Below, piece by piece: positions 34,607-43,180 of a DNA stretch of 64,000 nt. Each line of letters starts with the position of its first letter. The first letter of the stretch is position 1. The notes beneath the pieces were generated by a model. The model was not told where the DNA came from. It ran no database searches and worked only from the letters and a program-made list of their open reading frames with translations. Position numbers and translations under genes: made by a program. The DNA is from Brachymonas wangyanguii (GTDB taxonomy: Bacteria > Pseudomonadota > Gammaproteobacteria > Burkholderiales > Burkholderiaceae_C), in NCBI RefSeq assembly GCF_045055315.1, contig NZ_CP173677.1, positions 1,550,001 through 1,614,000 of the forward strand. Direction: 5' to 3'.

Positions 34607-35097
34607 TAGGCCAGGATGGACACCATGCCCAGCGCCATGCCCCAGGGCACCGAAATCAGGTCGTTCGACAACAGGTTGAACACCAGACCCAGCGCCACCA
34701 CCTGCGCCGAGACCCAGCCCAGGTAGCTGATCATGATCAGGATCGAGCAGAACACCTCGACAAAGGTGCCGTAACGTACCTTGTAGTAGTCGCTGATGGT
34801 CAGCAGATCCATCTTGTACAGGCGCGCAGCAAAGAACACGCCAACCAGGATCAGGCACATGCCGGCGCCAAACGGGTCTTCCACGATGCCGCCCATGCCG
34901 TCCTGCATGAACTTGGCCGGAATCCCCAGCACCAGCTCGGAGCCGAACCAGGTGGCAAAGGTCAGCGTGATGATCATGGTCAGCGGCAGGTTGCGGCCGG
35001 CCACGGCAAAGTCGGCCGTGTTCTTCACGCGGCGCGCGGCATACAGGCCAATGCCGATGGTCACCGCCAGGTACAAAAAGACAAGAAAAAGCAGCAT
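34607..35097 (-). pseudogene. sodium:solute symporter, N-terminal part truncated by the IS
   Basis: The first 163 residues of an SSS-family Na+/solute symporter. The start MLLFLVFLYLAVTIGIGLYA is the first membrane helix. The family-typical FAVAGRNLPLTMIITLTFAT follows, then helices near 75-90 and 118-160 (WVSAQVVALGLVFNLL). The reading frame enters the IS right end after SILAY and stops inside it, so about two thirds of the protein is gone. The 3' part is not present in the window. The ATG at 35097 has an AGGG ribosome binding site, so the intact gene was probably expressed. Confidence 0.9.
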
Positions 35098-35150
35098 GTA
35101 GTTATCCCTCAGACGTCAGGCCTGATTTCCATGCTGCGCATTATCCGGGC

Positions 35151-35187
35151 AAAGAAAGGTCCGGACAGGCAGAAACCAGTCCGGACC
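35151..35187 (-). terminator. intrinsic terminator of the ubi operon
   Basis: A perfect 9-bp stem (GGTCCGGAC at 35158-35166, GTCCGGACC at 35179-35187) with a 12-nt loop, followed on the minus strand by TTTCTTT. It lies about 60 nt after the ubiB stop. Confidence 0.8.
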
Positions 35188-35248
35188 GTGGTCAGTGGTG
35201 CATTCATGCTGCCAACTGCAGCATATTTGCGACAGTTGTCGCGGCCGC

Positions 35249-36844
35249 TTACAGGCGGAAAATCAGGCCCAGGTGCGGCAGGAGCTGCATCACCAGCAGG
35301 CCCAGTCCAAAGCCGATCGCGCCGTACAGCACTGCCTGCAGCAGGCGATTGGTCTGGCGCTGCTCCTTCAGCAGAGCGAGCAGCTCTTTCTGCTGTTGCT
35401 GCAGGGCCTGCTGTTGCGCCGGCTTGCCCTGCTCGCGCAGGAAGCGGCTCAGCAGCACCGGCAGCTCGGGCAGCAGGCGTGCGTACGACGGGGCTTCGCG
35501 CTTGAGCTCCTCGATGAAACGCTTCGGCCCCATCTGCTCCATCATCCACTTTTCAAGGAAGGGCTTGGCGGTACTCCACAGGTCCAGGTTCGGATCCATG
35601 TCGCGGCCCAGACCTTCGACGTTGAGCAGCGTCTTCTGCAGCAGCGTCAGCTGCGGCTGGATCTCCACCTGGAAACGGCGCGAGGTCTGGAACAGGCGCA
35701 TCAGCACCATGCCCAGCGAAATCTCGCTCAGCGGACGGTCAAAGTACGGCTCGCAGACGCCGCGCACGGCAGCTTCCAGCTCGTCGATACGCGTCGTGGC
35801 GGGAGCCCAGCCACTTTCCACGTGCAACTCGGCCACACGCTTGTAGTCACGGCGGAAAAAGGCAGTGAAGTTCTGCGCCAGGTATTCCTTGTCGTACTCG
35901 GTCAGTGTGCCAACGATGCCAAAGTCCAGCAGGATGAAGCGGCCAAACGTGGCCGGCTCGACACTGACCAGCAGGTTGCCCGGGTGCATGTCAGCATGGA
36001 AGAAACCGTCACGGAACACCTGCGTGAAGAAGATGTTGACGCCATCACGTGCCAGCTTCGGAATGTCCACGCCCAGCTCGCGCAGGCGCTCGGTCTGGCT
36101 CACCGGAATGCCACGCATGCGCTCCATCACCAGCACATCCTGCGTGATGCATTCCCAGTACATCTCCGGAATCAGCACCAGATCCAGGCCTTCCATGTTG
36201 CGGCGCAGCTGTGCCGCATTGGCCGCCTCGCGCACCAGATCCAGCTCGTCGTGCAGGTACTTGTCGAATTCGGCCACGACCTCGCGCGGCTTCAGCCGGC
36301 GCCCGTCCTCGTTCAGGCGCTCGACCCAGCCGGCCATCATGCGCATCAGGCTCAGGTCCTTGCCGATCACCTGGTGCATGCCCGGACGCAGCACCTTGAC
36401 CGCGACTTCGCGTTCCACGCCATGGCGATCGCGCATGCGGGCAAAGTGCACTTGCGCAATCGAGGCGCTGGCCACCGGCTCACGTTCGAACTCGGTGAAC
36501 AGCACGTTGATCGGCTTGCGCAGCGAACGCTCGATGATGGCCACCGATTGCTCGGCCGGGAACGGTTCGACCTGGTCCTGCAGCAGGGCCAGCTCATTCG
36601 CAATATCTGGCGGCAGCAGGTCGCGCCGCGTTGACAGCACCTGGCCGAACTTGACGAAGATCGGGCCCAGCGTCTGCAGCGCCATGCGCAGGCGCACGCC
36701 GCGCGGCTGTTCCAGCTTGCGCCCCACGGTGAGCACGCGCGACACCATGCGCAAGCCCTTGTGCGGCACGCTGGTCAGCAGCAGCTCATCCAGACCGTAG
36801 CGGAAAAAGACCCAGATGATGTACAGGCCACGTGCAAATTTCAT
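35249..36844 (-). CDS. ubiB: UbiB, ABC1/ADCK-type atypical kinase of ubiquinone synthesis
   Basis: A 531-residue UbiB needed for ubiquinone hydroxylation and assembly steps. Hallmarks are KFGQVLSTRRDLLP (the KxGQ motif near residue 66), the Ala-rich nucleotide loop VASASIAQVHFA, the catalytic-loop-like FHADMHPGNLLV, and LDFGIVG in place of DFG. Two C-terminal membrane helices (TNRLLQAVLYGAIGFGLGLL and the segment after it) anchor it. The ATG overlaps the ubiJ stop (ATGA). Confidence 0.97.
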   Translation of the reverse strand: MKFARGLYIIWVFFRYGLDELLLTSVPHKGLRMVSRVLTVGRKLEQPRGVRLRMALQTLGPIFVKFGQVLSTRRDLLPPDIANELALLQDQVEPFPAEQSVAIIERSLRKPINVLFTEFEREPVASASIAQVHFARMRDRHGVEREVAVKVLRPGMHQVIGKDLSLMRMMAGWVERLNEDGRRLKPREVVAEFDKYLHDELDLVREAANAAQLRRNMEGLDLVLIPEMYWECITQDVLVMERMRGIPVSQTERLRELGVDIPKLARDGVNIFFTQVFRDGFFHADMHPGNLLVSVEPATFGRFILLDFGIVGTLTEYDKEYLAQNFTAFFRRDYKRVAELHVESGWAPATTRIDELEAAVRGVCEPYFDRPLSEISLGMVLMRLFQTSRRFQVEIQPQLTLLQKTLLNVEGLGRDMDPNLDLWSTAKPFLEKWMMEQMGPKRFIEELKREAPSYARLLPELPVLLSRFLREQGKPAQQQALQQQQKELLALLKEQRQTNRLLQAVLYGAIGFGLGLLVMQLLPHLGLIFRL

Positions 36845-37419
36845 TGCCCGCCGCCCTGCTTCGGTGTATCAGCAGCATCAGCACCCGGCACCACCTTGCC
36901 GATCATGCCACGTGCCGCATCGGCCACGCTGCGGCCCACGCGCGCCAGCGTATGTGCCGGCACATCACCGATCACGCGCGCCAGATCTTCCTCGACGTCC
37001 CAGCGCAGATGATCCGCCATCCAGTTGATCTCGGCGGCCAGTTGTACATCGCCTTCGATGCGCACCGCCGGCTTGCCGCCCTGGATCGCGGTCCTGGCCA
37101 GATCCAGCGGTGAACCCTGATCGACAGTAATCACCAGGTCGGGCGAACCAGCAGTATCAGCCAGGTCGAACAAGCCGGCCGGCGTGATCTGCAGGCGCAT
37201 GTCGAACTGGCGCCACTGGGCCAGCACGATGCGGCCTTTCTGGCGCAGCAGGCGCTGCTGCGCTTCAGGCTCCTGCATCACGACATGGTTGAGCACCAGC
37301 ACGACGCGGCGCTGCAGCTCATTCACCAGGCCTTCAGGCAGGGAAGACTTGTCCAGCAGGCCGGACGCGGAATCGGCCAGACGGCCAAGAAAGGAAAAGG
37401 GGGACTGTGGTGTTTCCAT
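36841..37419 (-). CDS. ubiJ: UbiJ-like SCP2 sterol-binding domain protein
   Basis: A 192-residue accessory of ubiquinone synthesis that binds lipid in an SCP2 fold (about residues 20-125, including LQITPAGLFDLADTAGSPDL) and has a helical C-terminal part. Position between ubiE/Tim44 and ubiB and overlap with the ubiB start support UbiJ. Start METPQSPFSFLG at 37419; upstream codons are not conserved. Confidence 0.88.
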   Translation of the reverse strand: METPQSPFSFLGRLADSASGLLDKSSLPEGLVNELQRRVVLVLNHVVMQEPEAQQRLLRQKGRIVLAQWRQFDMRLQITPAGLFDLADTAGSPDLVITVDQGSPLDLARTAIQGGKPAVRIEGDVQLAAEINWMADHLRWDVEEDLARVIGDVPAHTLARVGRSVADAARGMIGKVVPGADAADTPKQGGGQ

Positions 37420-37511
37420 AGTCCCCCATTCTCCCTGATTTTGATGGCAGCTGCCGCCTCGGGCGTGCTGCCGTGTCACAAACCGTGGCCTTGCGCCACG
37501 ATCCGGACCAT

Positions 37512-38480
37512 TTACTGCATCGACTGGATGCCAGCCACCAGCCAGCCGCTCTGGCCGGACTTGGATTTGCTCATGTTCCAGACTTCGCGGAACGGGCTCA
37601 GGCCGGAATCATCCTCGTTCACCATACCGGAGAACTCGACGCTGGCCAGGTAGTCGTCAGCGGTTTCCTCGATACCCAGCAGCTGGGCGTCCAGCTTCTC
37701 GACCACGGTCTTGCTGGTACGGCCTTCCGCTTCACGCTCGGCCAGTTGCTGGCGCACTTCAGCCAGCATCTCGTCAGTCATCATGGCGCGCAGGCTGCTG
37801 GCATCGGCACGATCCCAGGCGTCCTGCAGCGTGTTGAAGTTGCGCTTGGCAGCGGTCAGGAAACCGTCGATGTCAAAACCGGCCGGCACGCCCCAGTTCT
37901 GCGAACCAGACAGAGCCGAACCGATCATGCTGCCACCAGCGGCCGGCTGGCTGGCCTGGAAATTGCTACCCTGGCTTTCCCACGGGCGGGCCGAGGCGTC
38001 ATTGCCGACGTTCTTCGGGTTGTAGCTGCGCGGTGCCTGGGCGGCACCCTGGTAGGCCAGGTCCTGGGCCGGACGGGCAGCCGGTGCCGCATTGCGGCGG
38101 AACAGGCGCCACAGCACCACGGCGGCCATCACCGCCAGCAGGATCAGCATCACGTTGGCCAGGCCTTCGCCAAAGCCCAGCGCATTCGCCAGCCAGGCCA
38201 GGCCCAGACCAGCGGCCAGGCCGCCCAGCATGCCAGCCCACGGACGCTTGGGCGCCGCATTGGCAGCCGGTGCCGTCTGGTTGGCCTGGCGGCCAGGCTG
38301 TTGCGCCTGCTGCGTGGCCGTACCCTGCGCAGCGCCGCCCGGAGGCGTGGTGGACTGCTGCTGCGTCACGTTGGAAGACTGGCGTCCCATGGACTTGCCA
38401 CCGCCCATGCGCTTGGCTTCGGCGTGAACACTGGTCAGGGCCAGCGTCAGTGCCAGCAGGATGGTCGGTAGTCGTCGCAT
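37512..38480 (-). CDS. Tim44-like domain protein
   Basis: A 322-residue protein with an N-terminal signal peptide (PTILLALTLALTSVHAEA) and a low-complexity Gln/Gly/Pro region (about 30-85). Two hydrophobic segments follow (WAGMLGGLAAGLGLAWLANA; VMLILLAVMAAVVLWRLF), then a C-terminal Tim44 domain (about 190-320, FDIDGFLTAAKRNFNTLQDA). The family occurs in the ubiE-ubiB neighbourhood of betaproteobacteria; its function is not established. It is predicted to be membrane-attached. Confidence 0.88.
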   Translation of the reverse strand: MRRLPTILLALTLALTSVHAEAKRMGGGKSMGRQSSNVTQQQSTTPPGGAAQGTATQQAQQPGRQANQTAPAANAAPKRPWAGMLGGLAAGLGLAWLANALGFGEGLANVMLILLAVMAAVVLWRLFRRNAAPAARPAQDLAYQGAAQAPRSYNPKNVGNDASARPWESQGSNFQASQPAAGGSMIGSALSGSQNWGVPAGFDIDGFLTAAKRNFNTLQDAWDRADASSLRAMMTDEMLAEVRQQLAEREAEGRTSKTVVEKLDAQLLGIEETADDYLASVEFSGMVNEDDSGLSPFREVWNMSKSKSGQSGWLVAGIQSMQ

Positions 38481-38524
38481 AAAGGGATCTCCTGATAATG
38501 AAAATAGCGTGATTGATTATGAAG

Positions 38525-38550
38525 CAAATGGGGTCCCAAGACCCCATTTG
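38525..38550. repeat. perfect 10-bp inverted repeat between ubiE and the Tim44 gene
   Basis: CAAATGGGGT and ACCCCATTTG flank a 6-nt loop. No T-tract follows on either strand, so a strong intrinsic terminator is unlikely; it could be an operator or a processing site. A similar broken copy (AATGGGGG with CCCCATT) lies upstream of ubiE near 39330-39365. Confidence 0.6.
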
Positions 38551-38588
38551 CAAGCGATATCAATGTAAATTGTGGTCTATGGACTGCA

Positions 38589-39320
38589 TCAGCACTTGAT
38601 GCCAACGTGCAGCGCCACGACACCGGCCGTCATGTTGTGGTAGTCCACATGGCCAAAGCCGGCCTGCTTCATCAGCGCCTTGAGTTCTTCCTGGCCCGGG
38701 TGCATGCGGATCGATTCCGCCAGGTAGCGGTAGCTTTCCGCATCGCCGGCCACCATGCTACCCATGCGCGGCAACACGTTGAAGCTGTACCAGTCGTAGA
38801 CTTTTTCCAGCGGCTTGGCCACGCGCGAGAACTCCAGCACCAGCAGCTTGCCGCCCGGCTTGAGCACGCGGTTCATTTCCTTGAGCGCCGCGTCCTTGTG
38901 CGTCATGTTGCGCAGGCCAAAAGCCACGCTGACCAGATCGAAATGGCCATCGGGAAACGGCAGCTTCTCTGCATCACACACTACCGTCGGCAGCACCAGA
39001 CCCTTGTTCAGCAGGCGCTCGCGGCCAGTGCTGAGCATGGCGTAGTTGATATCGGTATGCACCACCTGGCCGGTCTTGCCAACCTTCTTGGCAAAGGCCA
39101 GCGACAGGTCACCGGTACCGCCGGCAATGTCGAGCGCGCGATCGCCCTCTTTCAGGTTGGCCACCATCACGGTATAGGCCTTCCAGGCACGGTGCAGTCC
39201 ACCCGACATCAGGTCGTTCATGATGTCGTACTTGGACGCAACGGAGTCGAACACCCCGCGCACGCGCTTGGCCTTGTCTTGTTCGTCGACGGTCTGGAAT
39301 CCGAAATGGGTCTGGCTCAT
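38589..39320 (-). CDS. ubiE: UbiE, demethylubiquinone/demethylmenaquinone methyltransferase
   Basis: A SAM-dependent C-methyltransferase of ubiquinone synthesis. The 243-residue protein has the N-terminal signature FDSVASKYDIMNDLMSGGLH, the SAM-binding DIAGGTGDLSLAFAKKVG (motif I), the UbiE signature RVLKPGGKLLVLEFS, and a C-terminal YHNMTAGVVALHVGIKC. It is the first of ubiE, Tim44, ubiJ and ubiB on one strand. Confidence 0.97.
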   Translation of the reverse strand: MSQTHFGFQTVDEQDKAKRVRGVFDSVASKYDIMNDLMSGGLHRAWKAYTVMVANLKEGDRALDIAGGTGDLSLAFAKKVGKTGQVVHTDINYAMLSTGRERLLNKGLVLPTVVCDAEKLPFPDGHFDLVSVAFGLRNMTHKDAALKEMNRVLKPGGKLLVLEFSRVAKPLEKVYDWYSFNVLPRMGSMVAGDAESYRYLAESIRMHPGQEELKALMKQAGFGHVDYHNMTAGVVALHVGIKC

Positions 39321-39378
39321 GGCTGGCTACTGCAAATGGGGCTCACGGGGAGCGGAACCCCCATTCTAGCCGCCCAGC

Positions 39379-39828
39379 TCAGTGCTTGCTGCCGCAGCCG
39401 CCCGATCCGCAACCGCCACCCTGGCCGGATCGCGCTACCACCTGCTCATGCGGCAACAGGTCACGCGAAGCGCCCGCCTTGGCCAGACGCTCTTCATAGT
39501 CCTGCCACAAGGCCTGCTGCTCGTTGCCGAGCTTGTAGAGGTAATCCCAGGAGTAGATGCCGCTGTCGTGGCCATCACTGAAACGCGGCTGGATCGCGTA
39601 GTGCCCGACCGGTGTCAGGTCCACGATCTCGACCAGGCGCTTGCCGGTCTGCAGGACTTCCTGGCCTTCGCCATGGCCCTTGACCTCGGCCGACGGGGAA
39701 TACACGCGCAGCAATTCAAACGGCAGCAGAAACTGCTTGCCGTCATCAAAACTCACTTCCAGCTGGCGCGATTGGGTATGTACGGTAATGCCGGTGGGAT
39801 GCGGGGTATCGGGGCTCAGTCCAGCCAT
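39379..39828 (-). CDS. DUF971 (GBBH-like) domain protein
   Basis: A 149-residue protein. Residues about 10-100 are the DUF971 domain (HTQSRQLEVSFDDGKQFLLP, SDGHDSGIYSWDYL), related to the N-terminal domain of gamma-butyrobetaine hydroxylase. The C-terminus ends in GGGCGSGGCGSKH, a cysteine pair that could bind metal. The gene is a regular upstream neighbour of ubiE in betaproteobacteria. Its function is unknown; a link to iron-sulfur or quinone enzymes has been suggested only by context. Confidence 0.88.
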   Translation of the reverse strand: MAGLSPDTPHPTGITVHTQSRQLEVSFDDGKQFLLPFELLRVYSPSAEVKGHGEGQEVLQTGKRLVEIVDLTPVGHYAIQPRFSDGHDSGIYSWDYLYKLGNEQQALWQDYEERLAKAGASRDLLPHEQVVARSGQGGGCGSGGCGSKH

Positions 39829-39846
39829 GGGTCGTCCTTGTCAGTA

Positions 39847-40437
39847 TCAGCGCCGGTCACTCAGCGCATAGGCAATGGTACCCAGATCGACATACTCCAG
39901 CTCGCTGCCTACCGGAACCCCGCGTGACAGTCGGGTCACCTGCACGCCACGCGTCTTCAGCAGCTCAGTCAGCACATGTGCCGTGGCCTCGCCTTCGGCG
40001 GTGAAATTGGTCGCCAGGATCACTTCCTTGACCTGGCCCTCTTCCACCCGCTGCAACAGGCGTCCCAGCCCGATATCCTTCGGGCCGATACCGTCCAGCG
40101 GACTGAGCTTGCCCATCAGCACGAAATACAGGCCGCGGTAGGCCTGGGTGCGCTCCAGCGCCGACTGGTCTGCCGGCGTTTCGACCACGCACAGCAAGCC
40201 CGAATCGCGTGTCGGATCCTGGCAGGTGCTGCAGATCTCCTGCTCGGTGAAGGTATTGCACAAGCGGCAATGGTGCACGCTCTGGCAGGCATGCTGCAGC
40301 GCCTGCGCCAGCTGCTCGGCACCGGACCGGTCATGCTGCAGCAGGTGAAAGGCCATGCGCGAGGCCGAACGCACACCCACGCCGGGCAGGCGTCGCAAGG
40401 CCTCGATCAGGGCGTCCAGCGCATGGGCCTGGCTCAC
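39847..40437 (-). CDS. recR: recombination mediator RecR
   Basis: Acts with RecO/RecF to load RecA on gapped DNA. The 196-residue protein has the N-terminal HhH (LRRLPGVGVRSASRMAFHLL), the zinc site CRLCNTFTEQEICSTC, and a TOPRIM domain (VVETPADQSALERT to ILATNFTAEGEATAHVL). The C-terminal Walker-B-like part is VPVGSELEYVDLGTI. It lies seven bases downstream of ybaB in the classical dnaX-ybaB-recR order. Confidence 0.98.
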   Translation of the reverse strand: MSQAHALDALIEALRRLPGVGVRSASRMAFHLLQHDRSGAEQLAQALQHACQSVHHCRLCNTFTEQEICSTCQDPTRDSGLLCVVETPADQSALERTQAYRGLYFVLMGKLSPLDGIGPKDIGLGRLLQRVEEGQVKEVILATNFTAEGEATAHVLTELLKTRGVQVTRLSRGVPVGSELEYVDLGTIAYALSDRR

Positions 40438-40444
40438 GGCGCGA

Positions 40445-40780
40445 TCAGAACGGGAACTTCATGCCGGCGGGCATACCCGGCATGCCGGCTGGCATCAGCT
40501 TGGACATTTTTTCGGAGCTGACTTCCTCAGCCTTGCGTACGGCAGCGTTGAAGGCGGCGGCAACCAGGTCTTCCAGCATTTCCTTGTCGTCATCCAGCAG
40601 GCTGGGATCAATCTCGACGCGCTTGACGTCGTGCTTGCAGGTCATGGTGACCTTGACCAGGCCGGCGCCGGATTCGGCCGTCACTTCGACGTTGGCCAGT
40701 TCGTCCTGTGCCTTCTTCAGGTTGTCCTGCATGGCTTGCGCCTGCTTCATCAGGCCGGCGAGTTGTCCTTTGTTGAACAT
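40445..40780 (-). CDS. ybaB: YbaB/EbfC-family nucleoid-associated protein
   Basis: A 111-residue DNA-binding dimer of the YbaB fold (GQLAGLMKQAQAMQDNLKKA, VTMTCKHDVKRVEIDPSLL, LVAAAFNAAVRKAEEVSSEK). The Met/Pro-rich C-terminus (LMPAGMPGMPAGMKFPF) is typical. It sits between dnaX and recR. Confidence 0.96.
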   Translation of the reverse strand: MFNKGQLAGLMKQAQAMQDNLKKAQDELANVEVTAESGAGLVKVTMTCKHDVKRVEIDPSLLDDDKEMLEDLVAAAFNAAVRKAEEVSSEKMSKLMPAGMPGMPAGMKFPF

Positions 40781-40841
40781 GGTGTTTCCTTTGCTTGTCA
40801 GGGTAGCCCTGCGACCAGGGCCGATTCAGGGGATTCGGGAT

Positions 40842-42923
40842 TCAGGCAGCCGGATCAACCGGATCCGCTGCCGCGGTCTCCAGCAGCTGCACGCTGCCGG
40901 GCACGATCTGGGCCTCCATCTGCTGCACCATCTGCTGCACGAAGGGGTGGCTGCCGAACAGCTGCTCGGCATGCTGGCGCTGCTCTTCGCGCGTCTGCGT
41001 AATGCGCATGGCCGGGCTGTCAACGACACGCCCCAGCACTACTTGCAGCAGCACCGGATATCCGATATCAGCCAGCGCCTGCTCCAGACGCTTGCGGCTG
41101 GGCTCATGCTGCAGGGTTTCGGATTCGACACGCAGCGTCCAGAGCGCCTGGCCGCCTTCATTCTGCGCCTGTTCCAGCAACTGCGACTGCAGCAACAGCT
41201 CGCGCGTAAAGGCCGTGACCAGGCCCTGCTGCACGATTTGCGTGGCCAGCTGGCTCCACAGATCGCCATACTCGGTCGGCAACAGGCGTCGTGCTTCGAC
41301 GACCTTCGCCTCATCCGGCACAGCCAGTTCGGCACGCGGCGGCGTCATGCTGCGCACCGGCAGGCGCATCAGGTCTTCCGCTGGCACAGCGGCTGCTGCC
41401 GGTTTGGGCGTCTCTGCCACGGTCGCTGCAGCGGGCGCGGGCGCCACGGCCACAGCAACTTCCGCTTCAGGCATGACCATGTCAGCGGCTGGCGGGATAT
41501 CCTCCCAGGGCGGGATACTGGCCGGTGGGGGCACGGCTACGGGTACTTTTGCCACGACCGCTTCAACATCTGGCGTGCCAGCAGCAGCCACAGGTTCGGA
41601 TCGTACCGGTGCAACAGGTGCTTCTGTCGGCGCAGGCGTTGCAGAGCTGACGGTCTGCGCGCCCTGGCCGGCTGGCGGTATGGCGGCCGCAGGTGGATGA
41701 TCCGGTGCGGTGGGAGCCAGCGGCGCGGCCTGCGCTGGAGCCGGTGCAGGCTCAGTCGTGTTCAGTGTTTTTTTTTCAGCGCCGGCCGCAGCCACAGGCT
41801 GGGCCGCCGCCGTGGGCTTGAACGCCAGCAGGCGCAGCAGCACCATCACCAGCGCCGCATATTCATCGGGCGCCAGGCCCAACTCCTGCCTGCCTTGCAG
41901 GCAGATGCTGTACAGCAGCTGGGTTTCATCTGCCGGCATCAGGATGGCCAGACGGCGGATCTCTTCTTCGTCCGGATGGGACTGGCCAGCGGCATCGGGC
42001 ACCATCTGGTACACCGCCATGCGCTGCAGCACCTGTGTCATGTCCTCCAGCGCATGCGCGGCTGAGAGGCCATGCGTCTGCAAGGTCTTGACCAGTTCCA
42101 GCAATTGTGCCGGCTGCGCCAGCGCCAGTGCCTCGATCATGCGATGCACATAGCTGGAATCGACACTGCCCAGCATCTGGCGAATGGATTCGGTACGCAG
42201 GCCACCCGCACCATCCTGGCCGCTGCTGAAGGCAATCGCCTGGTCGGTCAGCGACAGCGCATCGCGCATGGAGCCACGCGCCGCGCGTGACAGCAGATGC
42301 AGCGCGCCCGGCTCGGCTGCAATGCCTTCGGAGCCCAACACGTGCTCCAGATGGGCGAACACAGTTTCCGGCACCATCGGTCGCAGGTTGAACTGCAGGC
42401 AGCGGCTCAGCACCGTGACCGGCACCTTTTGCGGATCGGTGGTGGCCAATACGAACTTGAGGTATTCCGGCGGCTCTTCTAGTGTCTTCAGCATGGCGTT
42501 GAAGGCGGTGTTGGTGAGCATGTGCACTTCGTCGATCATGAAGACCTTGAAGCGACCCTGCACCGGCTTGTAGATCGCCTGTTCAAGCAGGCCCTGCACT
42601 TCGTCCACGCCGCGGTTGGACGCCGCGTCCAGTTCGATGTAATCGACAAAGCGGCCGGCATCGATCTCGGTGCAGGCCTGGCAAACGCCACACGGTTCGG
42701 CCGTGACCTGGCCGTTGCCATCCGGCCCGGTGCAGTTGAGCGACTTGGCCAGGATGCGCGATACCGTGGTCTTGCCGACACCACGCGTGCCGGTGAACAT
42801 GTAGGCATGGTGCAGGCGCTGCGTGTTCAGCGCATTGGTCAGCGCCTGCACCACGTGCTCCTGCCCCACCATTTCGAGGAAGCTGCGCGGACGGTATTTG
42901 CGGGCGAGGACCAGATAAGACAT
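40842..42923 (-). CDS. dnaX: DNA polymerase III subunits tau/gamma
   Basis: The clamp-loader ATPase. The 693-residue tau form has Walker A GTRGVGKTT near residue 45, four zinc cysteines (CTGPDGNGQVTAEPCGVCQAC), the DEVH box, and sensor residues in the AAA+ part (to about 370). A long Ala/Pro-rich linker (about 376-520) and the C-terminal polymerase/DnaB-binding domain follow. A run of nine A codes for E383-K-K-T386 at the AAA+/linker border and could give a short gamma form. The start MSYLVLARKYRPRSFLEMVG is typical. Confidence 0.97.
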   Translation of the reverse strand: MSYLVLARKYRPRSFLEMVGQEHVVQALTNALNTQRLHHAYMFTGTRGVGKTTVSRILAKSLNCTGPDGNGQVTAEPCGVCQACTEIDAGRFVDYIELDAASNRGVDEVQGLLEQAIYKPVQGRFKVFMIDEVHMLTNTAFNAMLKTLEEPPEYLKFVLATTDPQKVPVTVLSRCLQFNLRPMVPETVFAHLEHVLGSEGIAAEPGALHLLSRAARGSMRDALSLTDQAIAFSSGQDGAGGLRTESIRQMLGSVDSSYVHRMIEALALAQPAQLLELVKTLQTHGLSAAHALEDMTQVLQRMAVYQMVPDAAGQSHPDEEEIRRLAILMPADETQLLYSICLQGRQELGLAPDEYAALVMVLLRLLAFKPTAAAQPVAAAGAEKKTLNTTEPAPAPAQAAPLAPTAPDHPPAAAIPPAGQGAQTVSSATPAPTEAPVAPVRSEPVAAAGTPDVEAVVAKVPVAVPPPASIPPWEDIPPAADMVMPEAEVAVAVAPAPAAATVAETPKPAAAAVPAEDLMRLPVRSMTPPRAELAVPDEAKVVEARRLLPTEYGDLWSQLATQIVQQGLVTAFTRELLLQSQLLEQAQNEGGQALWTLRVESETLQHEPSRKRLEQALADIGYPVLLQVVLGRVVDSPAMRITQTREEQRQHAEQLFGSHPFVQQMVQQMEAQIVPGSVQLLETAAADPVDPAA
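41768..41776 (-). promoter_or_regulatory. A9 slippage site in dnaX (gamma/tau switch)
   Basis: On the coding strand a run of nine A follows codon 382 (GAA AAA AAA ACA). One extra A or a -1 ribosomal shift gives five more codons (N-T-E-H-D) and a TGA, for a 390-residue product. One A fewer gives His and a TGA, for a 386-residue product. Both out-of-frame readings stop almost at once, just where the AAA+ core ends. Confidence 0.6.
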
Positions 42924-43012
42924 GGTGCTATTCTACCTGCGACCAGCGCCGCAGGAAGCGATGCAAAGTCGGTAACAGGAATGACACGTTTCCGGATTTC
43001 CGGCAAATTTGC

Positions 43013-43051
43013 ATAAAAAAATACCAGCTCCAAACGGAAACTGGTATTTTT
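43013..43051 (-). terminator. intrinsic terminator of tRNA-Thr
   Basis: An 11-bp perfect stem (AAAAATACCAG at 43017-43027 with CTGGTATTTTT at 43041-43051) and a 13-nt loop, ending in a T-tract on the minus strand. It begins four bases after the tRNA CCA end and lies between it and dnaX. Confidence 0.9.
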
Positions 43052-43054
43052 GAA

Positions 43055-43130
43055 TGGTGCCGGCTGTCGGATTCGAACTGACGACCTACCGCTTACAAGG
43101 CGGGTGCTCTACCAACTGAGCTAAGCCGGC
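43055..43130 (-). tRNA. thrT: tRNA-Thr(TGT)
   Basis: A 76-nt tRNA with CCA encoded. The acceptor stem GCCGGCT pairs with AGCCGGC, the D-arm contains AGCTCAGTTGGTAGAGC, the anticodon loop is CTTGTAA (anticodon TGT), and the T-arm has GTTCGAATC. The outermost anticodon-stem pair (27-43) is C-U, leaving four Watson-Crick pairs. It sits between sspB and dnaX. Confidence 0.95.
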
Positions 43131-43139
43131 GAAGCCCGC

Positions 43140-43145
43140 ATTATA
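43140..43145 (-). promoter_or_regulatory. -10 element of the tRNA-Thr promoter
   Basis: A perfect TATAAT on the minus strand, ten bases before the tRNA 5' end, so the transcript would start almost at the mature end. A GC-rich discriminator follows, as in stable RNA promoters. A good -35 at normal distance is not seen; TTGACC at 43168-43173 is 22 bp away. Confidence 0.5.
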
Positions 43146-43180
43146 CCCATGGAAATTGCCATTTCATGGTCAATAGCGAC

